A DNA stretch of 64,000 nucleotides. It comes from a virus. Position numbers and translations under genes: made by a program. Positions 1 to 8,433 of this stretch are shown piece by piece (positions within the stretch are counted from its first letter, which is position 1; each line of letters starts with the position of its first letter). The notes beneath the pieces are model-generated. The model searched no databases and was not told the origin of the DNA. It saw only the letters and a program-made list of their open reading frames with translations. The stretch lies in IMG/VR virus record IMGVR_UViG_3300027749_000100, positions 1-64,000 of that record. One strand, written 5' to 3'.

Positions 1-803
1 GCCAACTCATAATGTGTGTACTGCTCATAGTCTGGAGAATGCGTATGGCCGGTAGCAATGACATGGGCCGGGAAGCGCATCTGATACAACTTCTTGTTGC
101 CATGCAACTTGTTCATCATGCTGTTATATCTCGACTGATGAACAATCATGTGCGAGTAGAACGTTTCTCCAATGTGGAGTTCAACAAATCCCTCGCCCTC
201 CAAAGCAATGGTCTTGTTCTGTCGAACACCATTCCGCCAAATATAATTGGCAGCCTCATACCCAATCACTCGCTCATCAAACTCCACGGAATGATTGTCC
301 CATGTGATAATCCACAACTTGTTTGCGTCTACAAGTCTCTTGGCAATATCCTCCAAGACAAGATTCTGCATGTCACCGGCAAATGCCTGATTGTGCACAG
401 CAGATACATTCTTGAAACTCCCAAAATTATCCTTCAAATCGCCGACTGTAGCCATTCCAATATTGGGAGTGGCGAGAAGGAACTCAATGTCTCGCTGCAT
501 GCTATCATAATCGCATCCTAGTGACCCTAGGTGCCAGTCTGATGAGTACACCATGGCAATGGGGCCATCAGCGTGACGCATGTCTAGAAACGCCTGTTCC
601 GTGCGATATTCCGAAGACTTTTTCATTGCCTGCAGTTCCTTGGCAACACGGAATACTTCTTCGTAACGAATCTTGCCTTCTGGGCTAAAGGGCACCCGAG
701 CGAGAATGTGTCCGTCCTTGTCCTTCAATGGAAATCCGTCGTCCAAGGGATGGTCGATATCTTCCAATCTCGTCTTGGGCGTGCTGCCCCGAAAATCATT
801 CAT
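1..803 (-). CDS. Calcineurin-like metallophosphoesterase (C-terminus beyond window)
   Basis: The reading frame stays open from an ATG at 803 to the window edge, giving about 267 residues with the C-terminus missing. The start has a good site, GAGGA, spaced before the ATG. The metallophosphoesterase (PF00149) signature is visible in order: SDWHLG (the D-x-H motif), GDLKDN (the GD motif), WDNHS in the place of GNHD, a later IVHQSR histidine, and ATGHTHSP (the GHxH motif). These residues normally bind two metal ions and hydrolyse phosphodiesters or phosphomonoesters. The substrate cannot be read from sequence; phage members are often DNA- or nucleotide-directed. It lies downstream of a hairpin terminator, so it probably starts a separate transcript or depends on read-through. 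The asparagine in WDNHS is a small departure from the usual GNHD. Confidence 0.85.
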   Translation of the reverse strand, partial: MNDFRGSTPKTRLEDIDHPLDDGFPLKDKDGHILARVPFSPEGKIRYEEVFRVAKELQAMKKSSEYRTEQAFLDMRHADGPIAMVYSSDWHLGSLGCDYDSMQRDIEFLLATPNIGMATVGDLKDNFGSFKNVSAVHNQAFAGDMQNLVLEDIAKRLVDANKLWIITWDNHSVEFDERVIGYEAANYIWRNGVRQNKTIALEGEGFVELHIGETFYSHMIVHQSRYNSMMNKLHGNKKLYQMRFPAHVIATGHTHSPDYEQYTHYEL

Positions 804-840
804 TAAAAAATCCTCAGTTATTTTTTGTGCTATATACAGA

Positions 841-866
841 CAGGGCCGACTTTTTAGTCGGCCCTG
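841..866 (-). terminator. Hairpin terminator after the 883-1278 gene
   Basis: An 11-bp perfect stem (arms CAGGGCCGACT and AGTCGGCCCTG) closes a 4-base loop 17 bases past the stop codon of the upstream gene. The tail on the minus-strand RNA (UCUGUAUAUAG) is only moderately U-rich, so termination may be partial. The next gene starts 38 bases further on. Confidence 0.6.
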
Positions 867-882
867 TTCAATGAGAGTGTGA

Positions 883-1278
883 TTACGGAGTGTTTGCTTC
901 TGCTTGCTGCGCGTTTACTGCTTCAAGGCTGATGTAGTATGTTCCCCACTTGCGTGATGCAGGAAACTCCTCCTCGATAGCCTTCTGATCCTCAACGGCT
1001 CGCTTCAATCGATCAGAAGCAGCCACCAGTCGGCTATCGTTGTTGCGCTTGCTTGCCATGCGGATTTCCAACTGTGCGCGAATTTTCTCGCGTTCTGCAT
1101 CAGCCCACATTTCTCCGCCATACTTGCCAGCAGTAAGAACTCCTACATAGGACTCGTATGCCGAAGCCTCTCCTTCTACTTCTGGTGGGTCTTCCTCCTG
1201 ATTTTCAGTAACAAGAGCTGCGGATGGCAATGTCTTGAGATCGGTCTTGAGTGGCAATGCTATTCTCCTTCCGGTCAT
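883..1278 (-). CDS. Small acidic protein of unknown function (promoter-driven)
   Basis: This 131-residue protein begins at an ATG preceded by a very strong ribosome-binding site (AAAGGAGG). It has its own sigma70-like promoter 30-58 bases upstream and a hairpin terminator just after it, so it forms a single-gene unit. Residues about 24-40 are acidic (EENQEEDPPEVEGE-like). Residues about 55-105 are rich in Arg, Glu and Ala and look helical, probably a short coiled coil. No family was recognised. Its position at the end of the fibre genes with private signals suggests an accessory or early-expressed gene rather than a virion part, but that is inference. Confidence 0.75.
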   Translation of the reverse strand: MTGRRIALPLKTDLKTLPSAALVTENQEEDPPEVEGEASAYESYVGVLTAGKYGGEMWADAEREKIRAQLEIRMASKRNNDSRLVAASDRLKRAVEDQKAIEEEFPASRKWGTYYISLEAVNAQQAEANTP

Positions 1279-1307
1279 GTCTGCATCCTCCTTTTGGATA
1301 CAGATTG

Positions 1308-1336
1308 ATCATAGCACACAAAATGAAGCAATGCAA
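1308..1336 (-). promoter_or_regulatory. Sigma70-like promoter for the 883-1278 gene
   Basis: On the minus strand there is TTGCAT (1331-1336), a 17-base spacer, and TATGAT (1308-1313) preceded by TG-C, an extended -10. Predicted initiation is near 1301, giving a leader of about 23 bases with the AAAGGAGG site. The same -35 (TTGCAT) and spacing recur at 28675-28703 and 61987-62015, which supports the call. Confidence 0.65.
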
Positions 1337-1339
1337 CTG

Positions 1340-4300
1340 TCAATACGGAGTATTTAGCAGATATCCCTGCACAACAGCCCAAGACGTTTTAGATCCGTTC
1401 CAAGGAGAGCCGCTCCAATTCGCGGAATAATCTAAATTATTTAAGGTTCCAATAAGGACATACGATGTGTTTGGAGTTCCAGAAAAAGTAACATCCATCG
1501 AAAGTCCTCCGGCACTTAGTCCCCATAGCCCATCCTGAACACGCGAATTTGTGCCAATGACTACCTCAATGATTGGCAGATAGTTAAACGCAGCAATTGG
1601 CTTCCAAAAATATGCTTCAACAACCATGGTTGGCGAATTGATATCTTTATTTCCAGTAGTGGCCCTGCTTTCTATCCTCATCATCCAGCAATTAGCATTT
1701 ACTAATGCTGAATAATATGTTTGAGTTGTTGTTGATTTAGAAGCATCAAATCCGAAAACGGTATTTGGTGCTGTGATTGACACTCCATAATTTGCAGTCT
1801 GGGCTAGACTGCTGTTTATCACATACCTCCCCGAATACCCGAGTCCTGAATTAATAATAGTTATAGATCCATACGGCACTCCGTATCTTACAGATATTGA
1901 AGCCGTGCATAAATTTCCGGTATTCAATGAATTTAAAGACTGTTCGTAGGTTTTGTTTACCGTAAATGTCAGTGTTCCTGATGTTCCATTTAAATACTGA
2001 CTTCCCGGATTCGCGAGCACAAGTCCGGTGACCAAGCCAGATGTTATAATTACATCTACCGTCAACCCTGATCCGATGGATCCAAAATCACTCGTTGATT
2101 GTGCATTCGCGCGTCCAATCCCATATGGACTTCCATAAGAACCAAGATGAAGTGAGGCCTGACCGGAGACTGGATTATTTGATGACCAATAATCATTTTG
2201 TACTCCAAAATTTGTAGCATAATTATTGCTATCAAAAGTTACAAAACCTTGATTGTGATATCGTATGTATGATAAATCATTCCCATTTAAATAATAATAA
2301 GGATATCTAAAAGAAAATCCATCGTTAGGTGTTATTCCTGCTAATCCTGCTGATCCATATCCGTACACAGAATCATTGTATTCCGTTGACGCAATGCCCG
2401 GATTATGAATTGATGAATATGCAAGTCCTCGACTAACTCCGGCAACTAGCCAGTTGGTATTCCAAGAAAAGCCCAAATATTCTTCAGCCAGCATTTTTGA
2501 TGTTTCTGGCCAATTAGTAAAGCTAAAAACTCCCGATCTGGCTACTGCTATATAATTTCCGCTGGAGGTCGTTTCTGCGGGAGATATTGCAACAACTGCC
2601 TCAAGCAACAAGGTTTTTTCTACAAGTCGAGGATCCCATCTTGAACCTACAATAAAATAATTTCTTCCGCTTTTAAGAGTCGCTGCATATGCTCCAGCAC
2701 CATCCGTACCTCCTGCGCTAATTATATCGTTGCTCGTCACCGTTGTTACTAATGATGAGCCAGTAGCATTTGATGGCGATGCCCAAAGAAATGAAGTTGT
2801 TCCAGTCTGTGAATTGTTTGCAGATCCATTATAAAGATAAACATTTGCTGAAAAATTAGAAAAATAAGAACCAAAATTTCCAATGTCAATGTACAGTGTC
2901 GCGAGTTCGTGTGCAGACAATCCAAGCAAATACTCAGTTGTTTTAGTTTCAATATTGTAAATGCCGACTGGAAGTTCAGTTCCTCCCGTATAATAACCAA
3001 TTGTTCCTTCTGGCAAACTAGGTTGAATCCAATAAGCCGTTATTGTTGGGGCGGATATATAGGATAGATCTGAAGTAATTACACGTTCCGTAAATGCGGG
3101 AACGCTAGAAACCATAACTCTGTAATCTCTTTTCCCAAGATTTCCTTGCGTACTTTGCGTTGTCCCTGATGTAATAAATCTGGGTCTTGTTATAATCTGG
3201 AATTGCCCAGAACCCGAAGTAATTGTTGTGCGTCCGCTACTTTCAATAAAATCGTATATGGTCGTAGTGCCATGAATTATTTTCCAATAAAAAATTGCCC
3301 CGTCATTTACTCCTGTTACTGTTATGGTCACTGTAACAAGTGAATTTTCGGTATTAATATTTGACGGCCCATATGTGATGACTGGAATAAAAAATGTAGT
3401 GCTTCCTGCAGGAAGTGCCGCATTCAAAGCTGCTACCTCAGCAGTAGTATCCACTAATAATGTGGTGGGGCTGGAAACAATTACTTTCCACGTATCAGTA
3501 TTTCCTGTTATTACATCTGCAAGAACAATTCTTGCAAATCCGTTACTTGCATTTGGTATTGGAATGTTATTATAGTAAAATTGATAATAAAAATATTCAG
3601 TTCCTTCTGTGATGGTGTCTAATTTTAAATTAATATTTACCTCATTGAGTCCAAGATTCAAGGAAATGGCTGTTGGAAATCCTTGTGAATTTCCATAATT
3701 ATAACTAAAATCAGCAAAACTTGCGTATGGACCAGTGGTTCCGGAAAATGTCGTGTCGCTAGATGTTTTAATAGATCCAGTTATTAAATTTTTTGTTCCA
3801 ACATTGCTTATGGTGAGACCTATACCTGATGAATATCCTTCGGTAACAGCCAAATCCGTAGAGCTGTAAATTACTTGAATTGACGGAATGGAAATTGATT
3901 GTGATACTGCTGACTGCGGAGGAGGTGTATTTGAAGATTTATACAAATGTGATCCAGAGGGATTAATTAATTGCACTTGAACTTGATATTTAACTACTCC
4001 CTTTGTTGTATTTCCTGTAAAACTTGTAGTTACTGTAAAATAATTATTTGTCCAGATATAGGAGCCAACTGAAACGGTGGTTGTTCCTATGACAAACGAT
4101 CCGCTATCTTGAGAATTATAAAAGTCACTAGGAACAGTTGTGTCGTGAACAATGCACCAGTACACAACGGTTCCAACTGGAATATTAATCGTCTGGACAT
4201 TGAATGTCTTCTCGGCATTTTCTAGTTGCGTAAACGAACCATCAGCAGGAACCAAAGATTGGAATCCGTATGCAACTGGCCACGAACCAATGGAATCATA

Positions 4301-4474
4301 TAGGTATTCATCAAATAAATCCCATCTTTCCGGGGCAGACGAAAGTGTGGGAACCTGATCAGTGCCGACAATGGATCCGTCACCTCGCTTCAAGGCACGA
4401 CCATCTTGCACACCCGGAAAAACCGTTGTTTTTTTATTTCCAATTATTCCATTATTCCTTGTAAAATATCCCAT
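1340..4474 (-). CDS. Calx-beta-type virion adhesin, paralogue of the next gene upstream
   Basis: This 1,044-residue protein starts with MGYFTRN and shares with the 4484-8017 protein an N-terminus that ends in APERWDLFDEYLYD (residues about 45-60). That is probably the virion-attachment part. The rest is Ser/Thr/Gly/Asn-rich beta structure. Repeats of the form VYWCIVHDTT...DF...GSFVIG, and ITEGTEYFYYQFYY, match Calx-beta-like domains (EG-E-F signature). Residues about 800-890 carry a GSGLTVDV...NPGSQY...NSGLGYSGRY block also found in the sheath and in the 47550-49901 protein. The RBS is AAGGA. It ends at 1340, four bases from a promoter. The likely role is a tail or baseplate adhesin; no chaperone or enzyme domain was seen. 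Confidence 0.75.
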   Translation of the reverse strand: MGYFTRNNGIIGNKKTTVFPGVQDGRALKRGDGSIVGTDQVPTLSSAPERWDLFDEYLYDSIGSWPVAYGFQSLVPADGSFTQLENAEKTFNVQTINIPVGTVVYWCIVHDTTVPSDFYNSQDSGSFVIGTTTVSVGSYIWTNNYFTVTTSFTGNTTKGVVKYQVQVQLINPSGSHLYKSSNTPPPQSAVSQSISIPSIQVIYSSTDLAVTEGYSSGIGLTISNVGTKNLITGSIKTSSDTTFSGTTGPYASFADFSYNYGNSQGFPTAISLNLGLNEVNINLKLDTITEGTEYFYYQFYYNNIPIPNASNGFARIVLADVITGNTDTWKVIVSSPTTLLVDTTAEVAALNAALPAGSTTFFIPVITYGPSNINTENSLVTVTITVTGVNDGAIFYWKIIHGTTTIYDFIESSGRTTITSGSGQFQIITRPRFITSGTTQSTQGNLGKRDYRVMVSSVPAFTERVITSDLSYISAPTITAYWIQPSLPEGTIGYYTGGTELPVGIYNIETKTTEYLLGLSAHELATLYIDIGNFGSYFSNFSANVYLYNGSANNSQTGTTSFLWASPSNATGSSLVTTVTSNDIISAGGTDGAGAYAATLKSGRNYFIVGSRWDPRLVEKTLLLEAVVAISPAETTSSGNYIAVARSGVFSFTNWPETSKMLAEEYLGFSWNTNWLVAGVSRGLAYSSIHNPGIASTEYNDSVYGYGSAGLAGITPNDGFSFRYPYYYLNGNDLSYIRYHNQGFVTFDSNNYATNFGVQNDYWSSNNPVSGQASLHLGSYGSPYGIGRANAQSTSDFGSIGSGLTVDVIITSGLVTGLVLANPGSQYLNGTSGTLTFTVNKTYEQSLNSLNTGNLCTASISVRYGVPYGSITIINSGLGYSGRYVINSSLAQTANYGVSITAPNTVFGFDASKSTTTQTYYSALVNANCWMMRIESRATTGNKDINSPTMVVEAYFWKPIAAFNYLPIIEVVIGTNSRVQDGLWGLSAGGLSMDVTFSGTPNTSYVLIGTLNNLDYSANWSGSPWNGSKTSWAVVQGYLLNTPY

Positions 4475-4483
4475 AAATTTTCC

Positions 4484-7400
4484 TTAAGACGCAATGCTTA
4501 TTGTATATTGCGCTATTGTAATACTGCCGCTTCCTGGTGTCGAGGTCTTCCATTTTGTAAAATAAGCAATAGTTTGTAATGTGTACGGATTATAAGCATC
4601 AAAATAGAACCTAGGATAGAAATATTCCGTTCCTTCTATGAGTGAGTCAGTTTTTACATTTAAAATTATAGACGAAACACCCGCGGTGGTGGGGGTCGCC
4701 CCGAATGTCACAGGGACTCTTGGCAAAAAGTTAGAGTCGGTCAAGCCTGTAACCGCACTTTGCTGAACTCCGCCATACGTTACTTGGTAAGAACCGAAAT
4801 CAGAACCGGTCGCTCTAGGACTTGCACCATTCGATCCGCTTAAACCCCATCCCGTTTGAGTTCCGCCTTGATCCAGCGGCGAAGCCGCATATGATCCCAC
4901 ATATTGAGTCCACAAATAGACAGTAAAAGACCCTCCTTCGGCTGCAGTGACTGAAGAAACATCAACCCACATCAAAGGTGTTTGTACCTGCATGTTTGCA
5001 AGAGTAGCCACTAATGTCCCGCCTCCACCCGCAGCGGTTCTCACTGTTACGCTAAAATTTCTTGTGGGATCATCCGGATTTCCTACAAATCGCGTAATTA
5101 TATTAAAAGTTGCTGAACTGATCTGACCTGTTGATCCTATGGTAAATGAACCCTCAGTGTTATAAAAATTGTTATCAACAGTGCCGTTCGTAGCACCATG
5201 GACAATTTTCCAATAATACGTGGTTCCTGTATTTGCAATCGTATAACACGTATATGTTTGGCTGAGATTTTGATAATGGTTTGTGGTTCCACCTGTGTTA
5301 GCAGCAGTGCTTCCGCCGGGGCTTGTGATGTATGATACGAAGGGCGTCGTGTCATCTGTAACGCTAAGATTGGATGTAATTGATTTTGTAACCGATACGC
5401 CATTGTGTCCCGCAACAATAGTTGCCGTCCCCACCCATGCTTCTGTTCCTTCTGCGCTGTAATCTGATACCAATAAATATTGGGTAGTAAAAGTGCCTCC
5501 AGCTTCGGTGAGTGGAGTTTGCAATCCATAAGCTAATGTTCCGGTTGTATTCAAAATCCTAGAGTCTGAATATCCATTATTAGTATATACATTGTAATCA
5601 ACGGCACTAGCTGCACCCCCCCACGAATGAGTAATAGTAGTGTTGCCAAATGAAGAGAAGCCTCGACCGATAGCGACCTCTGGACTCGTAGGCACATTTG
5701 CTCGATACCCAGTGATCGTGGTTCTTATGAAAACGTTAGTGCCTTCTTGCGCAGAGGTAATTGCAGCGCCTCCATTTGTTGCAGAAACAATAGTACTTAT
5801 AGTTACCGCAGGAATTGTTATTTCTGTACTTTCTCTCAATAACGTGCCTGCCGCATTGCGAATTCTAAGTTTAAATTTTGATGTAGGTTTACTGGAGTCT
5901 AAGACTGGTTTGACACTGAATTGAGAACCAAATTGATCTAGTTTGAACCAAGGTGCTCCCGTACCACTATTTGTAGAATTAACAGGAATTTCATAAGCTC
6001 TTCCACCATTTAGTGACGCAGTGTGATACGCTCCATTATTAACATCTCCCATGAGAGGACTTAAAAAATCAAGATACGGAAAACTGGTTACAGGTGCAGG
6101 AACCATAACGATTTGGGTGTAAACGCATTGGCTGTAATTGCCAAAAAATGCCTCGTTTGTTGTAACAGTCGGAATCCCCGCTTGCAATGTTCCGGCTGTC
6201 ATAAGTTGTGTTGATTTTAATGCAACAGTAAGTGAGTGGATGTTATTAGAAACCAAAGAGTTGCCGGTCGCAATCGTGACTGTTCCTGATCCAAGACTCC
6301 CTGTACCATCCGCCACTCCAGTTACGACCGCACCCGGACCCACCCAAGGTGAATTAAATCGAAGCTCTTGCTCTGAGGTAGATGTGGAAGAGTTAACCTG
6401 CAGTGATCCAAGGCTTGTCATCGTTCCAGTGTACGCTACAGATATTGTGCACGTTGTAGAATCGCTGGCAGTGACAGCAAATCCTCCTGTACTGTTATAA
6501 GAAGTTACAGAGTTGCCTGTTATATAAATTTGCGCTCCCACACGAATAGTTCCAAAGCCATGAGTTATGACAGTTGTAGAGCCACTTCTAGTCATTGCAG
6601 TAATTGTTTTTGTTTCTGGTACCCAAGTAGCTGTTAACGAAGCCGAATATACGCCAGAGGACACACTCACGGTACCAAGAGTAAGACTTGGCAACTTTGT
6701 ATATGTTGTGCCGCTAACTTGAGTATATATACTCGAAGCTGAGCAAAAAACCATCATGGGGTATACATATGTATTTACAGTATCGTAAACAGATACGTAT
6801 CTAGCAATATTGCTTAAAGTAACACTTGCTGGAGCAGCACCCGTAGAATCATCAGCTTTGTACATTTCCATATATCCAATGCCATATGTTCCTCCTTCAT
6901 ACACAGTAATTCCGGAAGGATTTGCATTGATATCAAAATTTGGGCGTTCAATACTGTTAACGGAACCTCCCCCCAATCCTGGAGAGAATCCAATTGGGAA
7001 AAAAAGCCCGTTGCCATAGTAATCAAGAATTGAAAGAGCAGTCGGTGTAGTTGCAATAGGATTGCTTGGACTGGAAATATACGCGGTAGCCGTTGCCGTT
7101 TGTGTTCCCTCGACTACTTGATCTACATACACTTTTCCCGCCAAAGATCCAGATGCAATACCAGTCGATGAATTTATGGAATACAAATTTGCGGGAACAT
7201 ACGCACGAGTAGTTTTTGATGTTGTATTGTACTCAAAATAATCAAAACCATAGTCAGTGTAATTTGTGGCGGATCCTAAATATTCCTGCCTGTCGCCCGC
7301 CCCTGATAATGAAGAAAGTAACTGCAAATACATTACTGCAGTTCCACCAAAATCAACATATATTTTTTGAGTTGGTGCATTCGTCCCTATTGGACCAAAT

Positions 7401-8017
7401 GAAAAATCCAAATAAATGACAGTTCCTCCTTCGGCAGCACTTGTATTTCGCCAAGCTAAAGAACTTGTTGTGACAGGAGAAATAGTAACAGATCCAGTTT
7501 CTCCATATAGCACCCCTCCTCCGGCTGTTGCTGATCGTATTTGAACCGTGAATTTTTTGATCGGCTTATTTGGATTTCCGACAATTAATGTTGTATACGT
7601 AAATGTCGTTGAGTTGCCTCCACCCGGTGCGGACGCATTTGCAACCACGAAGGATCCGTATGTGCCATTTGTTGCAAAATCAGCAGCATCAGTAGGATTT
7701 GTTGAATCTGGAGCAATATACCAGTACAATGTTGATCCCACGGCAAACTGCAACGTAGTTACTACAGTCACGGTATTTGTTGAATTTTCAAGAACAGTAA
7801 CTGGCGTACTCAGAGATTTTAATATTGCATTTGGCCACAAGGATTCGTAGTCGTACAAATATTCATCAAACAAATCCCATCTTTCCGGAGCAGCCGTTGC
7901 GCTGGCAACGGTTGCTGGCCCAACAACGGATCCGTTTCCTCTTTGCATGACTCTGGACATAATACCTTTGACAGATCTTCTGCCAATAATATTTTTATTT
8001 CTGGTAAAATATCCCAT
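4484..8017 (-). CDS. Calx-beta-type virion adhesin (long paralogue)
   Basis: This 1,177-residue protein shares its start, MGYFTRN, and the APERWDLFDEYLYD block with the 1340-4474 protein, so the two arose by duplication. Repeated Calx-beta-like units are visible. First-strand motifs are AAEGGTVIYLDF, SAQEGTNVFIR and AAEGGSFTVYLW. Last-strand motifs are VVEGTQTATATAY, SAEGTEAWVGTA and LIEGTEYFYPRF. Between them lie LYWYIAPDST...GSFVV and YYWKIVHG...GSFTIG units. It therefore looks like a string of beta-sandwich domains behind a common anchoring N-terminus. The RBS is weak (TAGGC), only nine bases after the previous stop, so it may be translationally coupled. It is inferred to be a tail or baseplate adhesin; the ligand is unknown. 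Confidence 0.75.
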   Translation of the reverse strand: MGYFTRNKNIIGRRSVKGIMSRVMQRGNGSVVGPATVASATAAPERWDLFDEYLYDYESLWPNAILKSLSTPVTVLENSTNTVTVVTTLQFAVGSTLYWYIAPDSTNPTDAADFATNGTYGSFVVANASAPGGGNSTTFTYTTLIVGNPNKPIKKFTVQIRSATAGGGVLYGETGSVTISPVTTSSLAWRNTSAAEGGTVIYLDFSFGPIGTNAPTQKIYVDFGGTAVMYLQLLSSLSGAGDRQEYLGSATNYTDYGFDYFEYNTTSKTTRAYVPANLYSINSSTGIASGSLAGKVYVDQVVEGTQTATATAYISSPSNPIATTPTALSILDYYGNGLFFPIGFSPGLGGGSVNSIERPNFDINANPSGITVYEGGTYGIGYMEMYKADDSTGAAPASVTLSNIARYVSVYDTVNTYVYPMMVFCSASSIYTQVSGTTYTKLPSLTLGTVSVSSGVYSASLTATWVPETKTITAMTRSGSTTVITHGFGTIRVGAQIYITGNSVTSYNSTGGFAVTASDSTTCTISVAYTGTMTSLGSLQVNSSTSTSEQELRFNSPWVGPGAVVTGVADGTGSLGSGTVTIATGNSLVSNNIHSLTVALKSTQLMTAGTLQAGIPTVTTNEAFFGNYSQCVYTQIVMVPAPVTSFPYLDFLSPLMGDVNNGAYHTASLNGGRAYEIPVNSTNSGTGAPWFKLDQFGSQFSVKPVLDSSKPTSKFKLRIRNAAGTLLRESTEITIPAVTISTIVSATNGGAAITSAQEGTNVFIRTTITGYRANVPTSPEVAIGRGFSSFGNTTITHSWGGAASAVDYNVYTNNGYSDSRILNTTGTLAYGLQTPLTEAGGTFTTQYLLVSDYSAEGTEAWVGTATIVAGHNGVSVTKSITSNLSVTDDTTPFVSYITSPGGSTAANTGGTTNHYQNLSQTYTCYTIANTGTTYYWKIVHGATNGTVDNNFYNTEGSFTIGSTGQISSATFNIITRFVGNPDDPTRNFSVTVRTAAGGGGTLVATLANMQVQTPLMWVDVSSVTAAEGGSFTVYLWTQYVGSYAASPLDQGGTQTGWGLSGSNGASPRATGSDFGSYQVTYGGVQQSAVTGLTDSNFLPRVPVTFGATPTTAGVSSIILNVKTDSLIEGTEYFYPRFYFDAYNPYTLQTIAYFTKWKTSTPGSGSITIAQYTISIAS

Positions 8018-8026
8018 TTTTTTTGC

Positions 8027-8422
8027 CTAGCTAATGGTGTCGTAACTACATATCACATTTATTGAAGAAGCCGTTCCTGCTGAAACTTGCAAAGCATCCG
8101 ATTCGACAAGATACACATTTGTATCTTTTGATATCATTACTAATGTTGAATTTGCTGGAACTGAAATTGAGTTTCCCAAATAGAACGCGATTGATCCGCG
8201 GTAAATACTTGCTGTAACAGGAATTGCAGAAGCGCTAGAGTTTGAAAACACCAAGCTGTTTATTTTAATAATAGTATTTGCACCACAAGTTATCAAAGTC
8301 TGTTGTGTTGAAGTAAGCGCCAAGGTAATCGCCGGAAAAGTTCCCACAGTGGTAACTGAACTGCTTGCAACAGCAGTTGCGCCATTAATGGTAGCGACGT
8401 TTACTATATTTGGATTGGCCAT
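8027..8422 (-). CDS. Small jelly-roll-like virion protein
   Basis: This 131-residue protein has a strong site, AAGGAG, before its ATG at 8422. From about residue 45 its pattern (TLITCGANTIIKINSLVFSN, then NSISVPANSTLVMISKD, and a hydrophobic C-terminus) resembles the 40395-40733 protein. Both have a TC...IN/MSV..N core, a proline/Asn-rich turn and beta-strand spacing. Short proteins of this layout are often found among tail-fibre genes of large marine and freshwater phages. No catalytic residues were seen. The role is inferred to be structural, such as a fibre tip, cap or decoration. Confidence 0.7.
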   Translation of the reverse strand: MANPNIVNVATINGATAVASSSVTTVGTFPAITLALTSTQQTLITCGANTIIKINSLVFSNSSASAIPVTASIYRGSIAFYLGNSISVPANSTLVMISKDTNVYLVESDALQVSAGTASSINVICSYDTIS

Positions 8423-8433
8423 TTTTTATCTCC

